A stretch of 32,677 nucleotides of DNA from Candidatus Brevibacterium intestinavium (GTDB lineage: Bacteria > Actinomycetota > Actinomycetes > Actinomycetales > Brevibacteriaceae), in contig DWZN01000005.1 of assembly GCA_019117545.1 (NCBI GenBank), positions 1 to 32,677 on the forward strand, given 5' to 3'. Numbering within the stretch: position 1 is the stretch's first letter; each line of letters opens with the position of its first letter. Shown here piece by piece: positions 7,801 to 15,648 of the stretch. The position numbers were made by a program, and so were the translations under genes. The notes under the pieces were generated by a model that worked only from the letters and a program-made list of their open reading frames with translations, was not told where the DNA came from and ran no database searches.

Positions 7801-8964
7801 TCACGGCACGAAGCGCAGCAGGCGGTCGTCGTCGGGACCGGGCTCGCCGCGGCCATCGGTGTTGTTCGTCGCGACCACCAGCGAACCATCGGGGGCGCGG
7901 GCGACATCGCGCAGCCGGCCGTGCTCGCCCGCCCAGAGCTGCGTGGAGGTCGAGAGGTCATCGAAGGCAACCTCGTGCAGGCGCTGGCCGCGCAGCCCGG
8001 CGATGACGATGGACTGATCGGTGACGGCCATGCCGCTGGGGCTGGCCTCGCTCGGCGGCCACTGCTGCACCGGGTCGGTGAAGTCGTCCGAACCGCCCTC
8101 GCCCGCGCCGCCCTCGGTCGCGATGCCCTCGACCTCGGGCCAGCCGTAGTTGCCGCCGGCCTCGATCACGTTGAGCTCGTCCCAAGTGTCCTGGCCGAAC
8201 TCCGAAGCGTACATCGTCCCCTCCTCGTCCCAGGCGATTCCCTGCGGGTTCCGGTGGCCCATGGTGAAGACCAGCGAATCGTCGAACGGGTTGTCCTCGG
8301 GAACCTCGCCATCGGGACTCATGCGCAGGATCTTCCCGGACAGCGCCTGCCGGTCCTGCGCGCTGTCGCGATCGCCGGTGTCGCCGAGGGTGGCGTAGAG
8401 CATCCCATCGGGCCCGAATGCCAGACGACCCCCATTGTGGAAGCTGCCGGTGGGCAGCCCGTCGAGGACCGTCTCGGGCTCACCCAGGGACAGGCTCCCC
8501 GCCTCGCCGAGGAGGTCGAATCGTTCGATCCGGTTCTCGTCACCGGCGGCATAGAAGGCATAGAGTTCGTCGTCGCGGACGGCGAGACCGTGGAGGCCGG
8601 CCTCGCCCGTCGCCTCGACCTCGTCGAGGCGGGCGACCTCGCGGGCATCACCGTCGGAGGAGATCTCGAGGAGGCGGCCGGAGTCGCGCTCGCTGACCAG
8701 AGGCGTGTCCCCGACGAAGACGACCGACCACGGAGCCTCGAGCCCGCTGGCGATGACCTCCGGGTCGTCGTGGCCCGGTGAGCTGGAGCTCTGCGCCGAA
8801 TCCGTGCCGTCAGCCTCGGCCTCCGACGCCGAGGCGGCCGTGTCCTCCCGTCCGCTCGAATCCTCGACCCCGGAGCCCGAGGAGCAGGCCGTGGCCAAGA
8901 CGGCGAGGGCCAGCGCAGCACCGGTGAGAAGCCGTCCCGTTCGCTGCTGTGCTGTGGTGCTCAT
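7801..8964 (-). CDS. PQQ-dependent sugar dehydrogenase-like lipoprotein
   Basis: 387 residues. The signal peptide ends in lipobox LATAC (C27), followed by a Ser/Glu/Asp-rich linker to about residue 65. The rest is a six-bladed propeller of the soluble glucose/aldose dehydrogenase family (GSDH): GEAGLHGLAV, FHNGGRLAFGPDGMLYATLGD, GHRNPQGIAW and GGNYGWPEVEG are the conserved blocks. Likely role: periplasm-equivalent, membrane-tethered oxidation of aldoses using PQQ, although the cofactor is unproven in many homologues and no pqq biosynthesis gene is in view. ATG 8964 has GAGGAG upstream. The DNA coding for the lipobox region is repeated at 10142-10199. Confidence 0.88.
   Translation of the reverse strand: MSTTAQQRTGRLLTGAALALAVLATACSSGSGVEDSSGREDTAASASEAEADGTDSAQSSSSPGHDDPEVIASGLEAPWSVVFVGDTPLVSERDSGRLLEISSDGDAREVARLDEVEATGEAGLHGLAVRDDELYAFYAAGDENRIERFDLLGEAGSLSLGEPETVLDGLPTGSFHNGGRLAFGPDGMLYATLGDTGDRDSAQDRQALSGKILRMSPDGEVPEDNPFDDSLVFTMGHRNPQGIAWDEEGTMYASEFGQDTWDELNVIEAGGNYGWPEVEGIATEGGAGEGGSDDFTDPVQQWPPSEASPSGMAVTDQSIVIAGLRGQRLHEVAFDDLSTSTQLWAGEHGRLRDVARAPDGSLVVATNNTDGRGEPGPDDDRLLRFVP
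8836..8893. repeat. 58-bp direct repeat, copy 1 (inside the dehydrogenase gene)
   Basis: Matches 10142-10199 at 56 of 58 positions by eye, in the same orientation. It encodes on the minus strand the end of the lipobox and the linker TACSSGSGVEDSSGREDTA. Confidence 0.9.
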
Positions 8965-9114
8965 GATCTCTCCTCGATAGGGGAGTCCGATCCATTCAGC
9001 CTAGCCGCCCGCGGCCGAGGAATAGAACCGTCTGTCCGGACTGTTGTCTTCAGAGTCTGCACTGTGACCGCGTTCTGTGACCGCGTCGCTCACCCATCGA
9101 AGGAGCCTCACGTC

Positions 9115-10101
9115 TTGTCTGTCCCGTTGAATATCCTCGACCTCGTCTCCATTCGGGAAGGATCCACCGCTCGCGAAGGCATCGCCGAATCGATGGCCTC
9201 GGCGAAGCTGGCCGACGAACTGGGATACCGGCGCCTGTGGTTCGCCGAGCACCACAACACACTGGGGCTGGCCGCCAGTGCCACTGCTCTCCTCATCTCG
9301 CAGGCCGCCTCGGTGACGGAGAGGATCCGGGTCGGTTCCGGCGGCGTCATGCTGCCCAACCATGCCCCGCTCATGGTCGCCGAGCAGTACGGGACGCTCG
9401 CGAACATCCACGGCGACCGCATCGATCTGGGCCTCGGGCGCGCACCCGGCACTGATGGGATGACCGCGCAGGCGCTCGCCCGGTCCTCGGCCGAACCCCA
9501 GGACTTCGCGCAGAACATCTACGACCTGCAGGGTTGGTTCTCCGACAGCGGACAAGCGCACACCATGCCGATCAAATCGGCCGTCTCGGCGGGCATGGAC
9601 GTGCCCATCTGGGTGCTCGGATCGACGATGAATGGGGCCTCGATCGCCGGACAGCTGGGGCTGCCGTTCTCCCTGGCCTCGCACTTCGCGCCCGACCAGA
9701 TCGACATCGCGATCAAGACGTACCGCGATTCGTTCACCGCCGATGCCCCGACCGCGCAGATCGACGAACCCTACGTCATGGCCGGTATCAACGTCATGGT
9801 CGCGGACACCGACGCCGAGGCGGCCCGTCAGTTCACCTCCGTGCAGCAGATGTTCAATGACCTGCGCACCGGTCGCCGACGCAATCTGCAGCCCCCGGTC
9901 GACCCGGCCGACATCGCCGCGCAAGGCGGGACCAGTCCGATGCTGCAGGTCAGCGCGGTCGGCTCACCGGACACGGCGACAGCGCAGATGGCCGAGTTCG
10001 TTCAGCGCACCGGAGCCGACGAGCTCATCACCATCACCTACGCCTTCGATCCCGAGGTGCAGCGACAGTCCCTGCGGCTGCTCGCCGACGCGTGGTTCTG
10101 A
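9115..10101 (+). CDS. LLM-class flavin-dependent oxidoreductase (MsnO8-like)
   Basis: 328 residues, single bacterial-luciferase-like TIM-barrel domain using reduced FMN. Motifs: LNILDLVSIREG at the first strand, RLWFAEHHN, the IRVGSGGVMLPNHAP block, and HGDRIDLGLGRAPGTD, the signature of the MsnO8 group. Substrate unknown. TTG at 9115 is chosen because AAGGAG at 9100-9105 stands nine bases before it and homology starts at once; the upstream ATG at 9064 lacks a ribosome site. It is divergent from the sugar dehydrogenase gene. A lipoprotein-gene remnant overlaps or abuts its 3' end on the other strand. Confidence 0.9.
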   Translation: MSVPLNILDLVSIREGSTAREGIAESMASAKLADELGYRRLWFAEHHNTLGLAASATALLISQAASVTERIRVGSGGVMLPNHAPLMVAEQYGTLANIHGDRIDLGLGRAPGTDGMTAQALARSSAEPQDFAQNIYDLQGWFSDSGQAHTMPIKSAVSAGMDVPIWVLGSTMNGASIAGQLGLPFSLASHFAPDQIDIAIKTYRDSFTADAPTAQIDEPYVMAGINVMVADTDAEAARQFTSVQQMFNDLRTGRRRNLQPPVDPADIAAQGGTSPMLQVSAVGSPDTATAQMAEFVQRTGADELITITYAFDPEVQRQSLRLLADAWF

Positions 10102-10267
10102 GGAAGTCTCTGATCGAAGGCGGGACAGGGGCGAGGGCCTCGGCCGTGTCCTCCCGTCCGCTCGAATCCTCGGCCCCGGACCCCGAGGAGCAGGCCGTGA
10201 GCGTCAGGACGAGCGCGGCACCGGAGAGGACCCGAGCGGCAACAGGCCGCTTCATCGTGGTTCGCAT
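10034..10267 (-). pseudogene. Remnant of a second lipoprotein gene (signal peptide only)
   Basis: Opens with ATG 10267 behind GGAGGG and encodes a clean lipoprotein leader, MRTTMKRPVAARVLSGAALV then LTLTACSSGSGAEDSSGRED, nearly the same after the lipobox as the dehydrogenase lipoprotein 1.3 kb away. After about residue 45 the similarity stops and the frame runs into the antisense of the LLM gene, ending after 77 residues in an Arg-rich tail. The DNA match to the dehydrogenase gene (10142-10199 versus 8836-8893) is 56/58. I read this as the 5' stump of a duplicated lipoprotein gene; a small expressed lipoprotein is a less likely alternative. Confidence 0.65.
10142..10199. repeat. 58-bp direct repeat, copy 2 (inside the lipoprotein remnant)
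   Basis: Second copy of the block at 8836-8893; only two substitutions. Similarity fades on both sides. Confidence 0.9.
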
Positions 10268-10371
10268 GTTCCCTCCTCGGCGTCGGTGCCCGGGTCCGGC
10301 ACTCTCAGACCAGCGCGCCGCGCCTGCCGAGAGAATGGCCAGGCCCCGCCGAGAGAACCGCCGAGGTCGCC

Positions 10372-11478
10372 TCAGGCAGCCGGGACCGGCTCCGGCTGCG
10401 GGGTTCGGGTGAGTCGGATGAGGACGAGTCCGGCGATGGCGATGACTCCGCTGGCGAGCATGATGATCGCCATCGGCACCGGCGTCGACTCTCCGCCGAG
10501 GCCGACCAGGGCCGCCGCGACCCCGGCCAGGGCGAACTGTCCGAGGCCGAGGAACGACGAGGCCAGTCCGGTCGTGCGGGCAGAGACCGCGGACATCGCG
10601 ATCGCGCTCGCATTGCCGAGCGCCATGCCCAGGGGTGCGATGGCGATGAACAGCGGGATCATGAGCGGCCATGATTCGATCCCGGCGAATGCGGAGGCCA
10701 GAGTGGCCAGAACGCCGACCATGCTCAGCGTCAGGCCCGTGCCGGCCAGACGCATCAGCGAGTATCGCCGATTGAGCCGGTTCGAAGCGAGCGTCGTCAG
10801 CGACATGCCGATCGCATTGATCGCGAAGGCTATGCCGTAGCCGATCTCGCTCAGTCCGATGAGCGTCTGGTAGACGAACGGCGAAGCGGAGATGTAGGCC
10901 ATGAGCACGCCCATGCCGAAGGCGAAGGTCAGCGTGCTGCCGACGTAGGGCAGGGCGAGGAGCCCACGCCAGGCTCCCGGTTCGCGCGCGCTCCTCCTGC
11001 GCTGCCGTTCCTCGAGCGGCAGGCTCTCGCGCAGCACCGCGACGGCGGCGAGGAGCGAGACGAGTGCGAGGCCGAAGACGACCCAGAGGATGCCGCGCCA
11101 CCCCAGCGGGTCGACGAGAGCGCTGCCGACCAGAGGGGCGACGATCGGGGCGATCCCGGTGATTGCGATCATGACATTCAGCGCCCGGGCCGCCTCGGTG
11201 CCGGACTGGCGGTCGAGGACGATCGCACGGCCGATGACCATGCCCGCTGAGCTTCCGATGCCCTGCAGGCCGCGGGCGATGATGAGCACCGTGACCGATG
11301 GGGCGATTGCCGCGATGACGCTGGAGACGACATAGACGAGGAGTCCGGAGAGGAGGGGGATCATGCGTCCCGACCGGTCCGACCAGGGGCCGAAGACCAT
11401 CTGGCCGACGCCGGCTCCGATGAGGAAGGTCGTCAGCGACAGCTGGATGCCGGTGGCTGTGGTGTCGAGGTCCGCGGC
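10372..11478 (-). pseudogene. Bcr/CflA-type MFS efflux transporter, 5'-truncated
   Basis: The frame encodes most of a drug-efflux MFS protein: AADLDTTATGIQLSLTTFLIGAG (loop and TM2), motif A GPWSDRSGR, RGLQGIGSSAGMVIGRAIV (motif C-like) and about ten further hydrophobic segments, ending PEPVPAA. On the minus strand the homology starts at AADLDT near 11478 with no start codon before it; the first transmembrane helix is absent. Upstream the DNA codes instead, on the other strand, for the end of a MarR protein, and the MFS frame meets a stop near 11566 with no ATG/GTG/TTG between. The first ATG (11400) would give 342 residues lacking TM1 and most of TM2. Hence probably a pseudogene made by deletion. 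Confidence 0.8.
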
Positions 11479-11664
11479 CTGACCGACCGGCGCCGCATCA
11501 CCCTCGCCCTGACTTCGAAGGCGAGTGAGAACCTCGAGCGGGTGCGCGAGGAGTGGCGCCGGACGGTCTCAGGAGCCGATATCGACCCCGACGACCTCGA
11601 CGCCGCCTTCCGCGTCCTCCGCGCCATCGACTCCTGGATCGGGAAGGGGGCTTCGAGCTCCTAG
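11479..11664 (+). pseudogene. MarR-family regulator, C-terminal fragment
   Basis: 61 residues in frame to TAG 11662-11664: LTDRRRITLALTSKASENLE, the DRR wing and LT..G/A turn of MarR proteins, then the C-terminal dimerisation helix (VREEWRRT ... LDAAFRVLRAIDSWI). The DNA-binding helix and N-terminus are missing; the upstream DNA is antisense of the MFS gene. A MarR repressor divergent from a Bcr/CflA pump is a common pair, so this is likely the remains of the pump's own regulator. No start codon or ribosome site of its own is apparent. Confidence 0.7.
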
Positions 11665-11679
11665 GGTTCCGGCCCGGTC

Positions 11680-12624
11680 TCAGTGAGCCAGCCGCACATG
11701 CCCTGCCAGGCCGGTGTCGTCGGCGGTCAGGGCTCGTGCGGTGTCGAGGATCGTGTCCTCCATCGCCGAGGCGGCCCTGGTCGGCCGCACGTCCGCGCGC
11801 TTGGCGAGGCTGACCGTCCGTGACAGGTCCGGCTCGACCAGCTGCACCGAGGTCAGGTGCGGGCGGTCGACGAGCACCATGGCCGGAACGATCGCGAGTC
11901 CGAGCCCGCGCTCGACGAAGCGCAGCACCGCGTCCATCTCCCCGCCCTCGACGACGACGTTCGGGCTCAGCCCCGCGGATTCGAAGGCCGCCGAGGTCGC
12001 CTCCCGCAGGTCGTAGCCGTGGTGGAACAGCACCTGGGGGAGCTCGGCCACCTCGGCGAGGGTGATCCGGTCCCTGCCGGTGAGATCTGCGCCGCCGCCG
12101 GCCGCGGCGATGACGACGAGGTCCTCGCCGAGCACGCTGCGCATCGCCAGCCTCGGCATCTGCGGCCCGGGGTCGAGGGTGCGGGTGATCAGCGCCAGAT
12201 CGAGCTCGCCGGCCCCGAGCGCCTCGATGAGCTCGCGCGAGCCCTTCTCCACGAGCTCGAGCTCGATGCCGGGGTGGTCGCGATGGAAGCGGCTGATCGC
12301 CTCGGCGACGAGGCTCACGCACAGCGTCGGGGTCGCACCGAGGCGGATCCGGCCGCGCCGCAGTCCGGCGAGCTCGTCCATGTCGCGGCGGACCGCCTCG
12401 GCGTCGGCGAGCATGCGCCGGGCCGTCGGCAGCAGGGTCTGACCGGCCGCGGTCAGCGAGATGTGTCCGTGCGCGCGGTGGAAGAGCTCGGCGCCGAGCT
12501 CCTTCTCCAGCGTCGAGATCTGGCGGCTCAGCGACGGCTGGGCCAGATGCAGGGCGGCGGCGGCCTTCGTGAAATGGCCGGTGGCGGCGACCTCGACGAA
12601 GCCGGCCAGCTGTTCGAGATTCAT
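11680..12624 (-). CDS. LysR-family transcriptional regulator
   Basis: 314 residues. N-terminal winged HTH at about 1-60 (MNLEQLAGFVEVAATGHFTK, then AAAALHLAQPSLSRQISTLE, ending LFHRAHGHISLTAAG) followed by a periplasmic-binding-like effector domain. It is divergent from the SdhA/FrdA-like flavoprotein gene, 77 bases apart, so it is probably that gene's regulator. A T-N11-A dyad at 12629-12643 lies right before its ATG (12624), fitting autoregulation. It converges with the MarR remnant, leaving 15 bases between stops. Confidence 0.93.
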   Translation of the reverse strand: MNLEQLAGFVEVAATGHFTKAAAALHLAQPSLSRQISTLEKELGAELFHRAHGHISLTAAGQTLLPTARRMLADAEAVRRDMDELAGLRRGRIRLGATPTLCVSLVAEAISRFHRDHPGIELELVEKGSRELIEALGAGELDLALITRTLDPGPQMPRLAMRSVLGEDLVVIAAAGGGADLTGRDRITLAEVAELPQVLFHHGYDLREATSAAFESAGLSPNVVVEGGEMDAVLRFVERGLGLAIVPAMVLVDRPHLTSVQLVEPDLSRTVSLAKRADVRPTRAASAMEDTILDTARALTADDTGLAGHVRLAH

Positions 12625-12628
12625 GCCG

Positions 12629-12643
12629 ATAGCATACCGCTAT
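12629..12643. promoter_or_regulatory. LysR-type T-N11-A operator
   Basis: ATAGC-ATACC-GCTAT is a perfect 5-bp dyad with a 5-base centre and contains T-N11-A, the classic LysR-type binding motif. It lies five bases before the LysR ATG and about 60 bases before the divergent flavoprotein start. Confidence 0.6.
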
Positions 12644-12672
12644 CAACTTCAGTCGAACAATGCATTGGACGT

Positions 12673-12691
12673 ATGTATTAGGCGAACCTAA
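12673..12691. promoter_or_regulatory. Partial DtxR/IdeR-like iron box
   Basis: TTAGGCGAACCTAA (12678-12691) is a dyad TTAGG-N4-CCTAA and agrees with 13 of 14 bases of the right part of the DtxR/IdeR consensus; over the full 19-mer it agrees at 14 positions. It ends ten bases before the flavoprotein ATG, where a bound repressor would block transcription. Confidence 0.4.
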
Positions 12692-12701
12692 CGTGGAAGC
12701 C

Positions 12702-14459
12702 ATGAACACCACACAGGGCACTGCCCGTCGCAAGGAACACTCAATCTCCACCTCGGTGCTGGTCATCGGCACCGGCGGATCGGGCCTGAGGGCCGCGATC
12801 GAGGTCGCCGAGGCCGGCGTCGACGTCCTCGCCGTCGGCAAACGTCCGAAGGAAGACGCCCACACCTCGCTGGCCGCCGGCGGCATCAACGCGGCGCTGG
12901 CCACGATGGACCCCGAGGACAGCTGGGCCCAGCACGCCGCCGACACGATCAAGGAGTCCTATGGCCTCGCCAACCCCCGAACCGTCGAGATCGTCACCCA
13001 GGGAGCGGCCGAGGGAATCGCCGACCTGGAGCGATATGGAATGGACTTCCAGAAGGAGGACGACGGTCGGATCTCTCAGCGCTTCTTCGGCGCCCACACC
13101 TGGCGTCGCACCGCTTTCGCCGGAGACTACACGGGTCTGGAGATCCAGCGCACCCTCATTCATCGTGCCCAGGCCCTGAACGTCCCGATCCTCGACCGCG
13201 TCTACATCACGAAGCTGCTCGTCGCTGGCGGCCGCATCTTCGGCGCCTACGGCTTCGACGTCATCGACGGCACCGGCTACCGGATCCACGCCGATGCCGT
13301 CATCCTCGCCGCCGGCGGCCACAACCGCATCTGGCGGCGGACCTCATCGCGTCGGGACGAGAACACCGGCGACTCCTTCCGTCTGGCCGTCGAGGCCGGT
13401 GCCCGACTCCGCGACGCCGAGCTCGTCCAGTTCCACCCCTCGGGCATCATCGAACCCGAGAACGCCGCCGGAACGCTGGTCTCCGAGGCCGCCCGCGGCG
13501 AAGGCGGCATCCTCACCAACGGGCTGGGGGAGCGGTTCATGGAACGCTACGATCCGCAGCGTCTGGAGCTGTCCACCCGCGACCGCGTGGCCCTGGCCGC
13601 CTACACGGAGATCGCCGAGGGCCGTGGGACAGCCAACGGCGGCGTCTGGCTCGACGTCTCCCATCTGCCGCGCGAGACGATCATGAGCCGGCTGCCGCGC
13701 GTGTTCGCCACCCTCATGGAGACTCAGATGCTCGACATCACGCGCTCGCCGATCGAGATCGCCCCGACCGCGCACTACTCGATGGGCGGAGTCTGGGTCG
13801 ACCCCGTCGACCACAGCACCGACGTGGCCGGACTGTGGGCCATCGGCGAGGCCTCCTCCGGGCTGCACGGAGCCAACCGGCTGGGCGGGAACTCGCTCAT
13901 CGAACTCCTCGTCTTCGGCCGCCTCGTCGGCCGGTCCGCCGTCGCCTACTCCGATGGGCTCGAGGCGCAGGTGCGCTCGCAGGACGCCATCGCCGAGGCG
14001 AGGGCCGAGATCGATGATCTGCTCGCCTCCGAGGGCACGGAGAACGTCCGGGCCCTCCAGCGCGAGGTCCGCAACCTCATGACCGAGCACGCCGGGGTCG
14101 TCCGCGACGAGACCGGTCTGCAGGCGGGCCTGGACAAGCTCGCGAACATCGAGGAGCGGATGGCGAACGTCGGCATCCACCCGGACATCGCCGGATTCGC
14201 CGATCTCTCCCACGCCTTCGACCTCAGGTCCTCGGTGCTCGCGGCCCGAGCGACGATCGAATGCGCCCTCGAGCGCCGGGAGACCCGCGGCTGCCACAAC
14301 CGCAGCGACTACCCCGAGCAGGACCCGGCGCTGCAGGTCAACCTCGTATGGTCGCCGAGCGCCGGAGTCGTGCGCGAATCGATCCCGCCGATCGACCCCG
14401 AGGTCGAGGCGTTGATGCGCACCGACGAGATCAGCCAGGAGGGCAAGCTCGTCGAGTAG
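12702..14459 (+). CDS. Orphan SdhA/FrdA-family FAD flavoprotein
   Basis: 585 residues of the succinate dehydrogenase/fumarate reductase/L-aspartate oxidase flavoprotein family. Seen: FAD Rossmann motif VLVIGTGGSGLRAAIEVAEA, AHTSLAAGGINAAL (with the His expected to bind FAD covalently in Sdh/Frd nearby), FHPSG, SEAARGEGGILTNGLGERF, STRDRVALA, HYSMGGVWVD and HGANRLGGNSLIELLVFGR. No iron-sulfur (SdhB) or membrane-anchor gene is adjacent, so it may act as a soluble oxidase/reductase or pair with subunits elsewhere. ATG 12702 is taken because the family homology starts soon after it; the ribosome site (GGAAG) is weak. It is regulated probably by the divergent LysR protein and perhaps by iron. Confidence 0.88.
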   Translation: MNTTQGTARRKEHSISTSVLVIGTGGSGLRAAIEVAEAGVDVLAVGKRPKEDAHTSLAAGGINAALATMDPEDSWAQHAADTIKESYGLANPRTVEIVTQGAAEGIADLERYGMDFQKEDDGRISQRFFGAHTWRRTAFAGDYTGLEIQRTLIHRAQALNVPILDRVYITKLLVAGGRIFGAYGFDVIDGTGYRIHADAVILAAGGHNRIWRRTSSRRDENTGDSFRLAVEAGARLRDAELVQFHPSGIIEPENAAGTLVSEAARGEGGILTNGLGERFMERYDPQRLELSTRDRVALAAYTEIAEGRGTANGGVWLDVSHLPRETIMSRLPRVFATLMETQMLDITRSPIEIAPTAHYSMGGVWVDPVDHSTDVAGLWAIGEASSGLHGANRLGGNSLIELLVFGRLVGRSAVAYSDGLEAQVRSQDAIAEARAEIDDLLASEGTENVRALQREVRNLMTEHAGVVRDETGLQAGLDKLANIEERMANVGIHPDIAGFADLSHAFDLRSSVLAARATIECALERRETRGCHNRSDYPEQDPALQVNLVWSPSAGVVRESIPPIDPEVEALMRTDEISQEGKLVE

Positions 14460-14531
14460 TCCGCTCCGGGCCCGGCCCGATCGCTCGCGCCTCTGTCCGC
14501 GTTATGTCACAGCAGGGCGTTCGGGTCGGAT

Positions 14532-15536
14532 TCAGCGGCGGACCGAAGTGCGCGATTCCAATCGCGGGTCGGGGCGAAAGGTCACCAGCAGGACGCTCGA
14601 GTGTGCGCCCGAGAGCACAGCGGAGCTCGTGCGCCCCAGCTGAGACGTCATGGCCGCGAACTGTCCGATCCCGCGTTTGCCGATGGCGATGAGATCGGCG
14701 TCCTCGGAGGCGCGGATCAGAGCATCGACAGGATCGCCGGTCGGGAACTCGGCATCGGCATCCAGAGTCGGGAACTCACGGCGCAGCCATGCGAGATCGG
14801 CCTCGGCGCGGGCCCTGGCGGCGGCGTCAGCCAATGCGTCGACTCCGACGAGAACGCGCAGACGCTGTCCGCTGCCAACGGCGAACTCGGCGGCGTCGAG
14901 AGCCGCCACGGCAGCGTACTCCGAGGTGTCGAGACCCACGACGACGACTCCACGTGTGCGCCCTGGTCCGGCATCGGCGCGCGCGTTGCCGTCGTCTGCA
15001 GGAACAGCATCGACGGGTGCGTCGCTGCCGCCGGTCGTCGGCGGCAGCCCAGGGCCGGAGCGCATCGTCGGGTGGGCTGCCGGATCGTCGAACTCGCTGC
15101 CCGTGCGCACCCTGTGCACCAGCACCGAACTCAGCGCATGGCCCGGCAGGCCGAAGCTGACAGTCCCGAGCCGGGGACTGTTGCCCTGTCCGACTCCGTG
15201 GTGTCCGAGCACCAGCAGGGACGCATCGCTGGCAAGGGCGCTCAGCGCTTCGGCCGGATCGCCGATGACGACTTCGGTGTCGATCGTCGTGTCGGAAGCG
15301 CCGTCGGGATGCGCGGCATCGAGGTGAGCGAGCCGGACCGAGAGTCTGGTCAGCACCTCGTCGCCAGCCGATCTGAGCTCGGATTCTGCCGCGCTCTCCG
15401 GGCCGGCGGGAGTGATGACGTGGACAAGGTTCAGGGTGCGGCCGGACCCGCGCAGCTCCTTGAGCGCCCACGCGGCGGCCTCCTCGCTCGGTGCTGAACC
15501 GTCGATGCCGACGATCACATCTTGGTGCAGTGCCAC
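14532..15536 (-). CDS. Tandem universal stress protein (two UspA domains)
   Basis: 334 residues with two Usp domains, about 1-150 (VIVGIDGSAPSEEAA) and about 195-325 (VVVGLDTSEYAAV), joined by an Ala/Asp/Gly-rich linker. The first has the ATP-binding pattern G-2X-G-9X-G-T (GHHG then GTVS); in the second the spacing is two residues longer (GKRG ... GRTS), so nucleotide binding there may be lost. Start is GTG 15536 with GAGGAG upstream. It is convergent with the flavoprotein and divergent from the GntR-MFS operon. Confidence 0.9.
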   Translation of the reverse strand: MALHQDVIVGIDGSAPSEEAAAWALKELRGSGRTLNLVHVITPAGPESAAESELRSAGDEVLTRLSVRLAHLDAAHPDGASDTTIDTEVVIGDPAEALSALASDASLLVLGHHGVGQGNSPRLGTVSFGLPGHALSSVLVHRVRTGSEFDDPAAHPTMRSGPGLPPTTGGSDAPVDAVPADDGNARADAGPGRTRGVVVVGLDTSEYAAVAALDAAEFAVGSGQRLRVLVGVDALADAAARARAEADLAWLRREFPTLDADAEFPTGDPVDALIRASEDADLIAIGKRGIGQFAAMTSQLGRTSSAVLSGAHSSVLLVTFRPDPRLESRTSVRR

Positions 15537-15562
15537 GGTGTCTCCTCGGTGAGACGGATCGG

Positions 15563-15576
15563 ATGAGCTGACTCAT
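15563..15576. promoter_or_regulatory. Dyad upstream of the usp gene
   Basis: ATGAG-CTGA-CTCAT, a perfect 5-bp inverted repeat 27 bases before the usp start. Possible operator or promoter-proximal site; no known factor matched. Confidence 0.3.
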
Positions 15577-15609
15577 GCGCAATCGTATCGTGAGATCGGC
15601 CGAAGAGCT

Positions 15610-15642
15610 GATGCATCTATCAATGTATGCATCTGCTATTGT
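15610..15642 (+). promoter_or_regulatory. GntR operator repeats and leaderless-type promoter
   Basis: Two TGCATCT elements in direct repeat (15612-15618 and 15628-15634; the first within palindrome GATGCATC 15610-15617) precede an extended -10, TGC-TATTGT (TATTGT 15637-15642). The predicted transcription start seven bases on coincides with the GTG at 15649, so the message would be leaderless. The repeats probably form the autoregulatory GntR site. Confidence 0.5.
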
Positions 15643-15648
15643 GGTGGT

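Noticed and set aside
10034..11101. 355-codon minus-strand frame spanning the MFS 3' half and lipoprotein remnant
   Set aside because: Most is an Arg-rich out-of-frame shadow of the MFS gene; only the final part from ATG 10267 resembles a protein.
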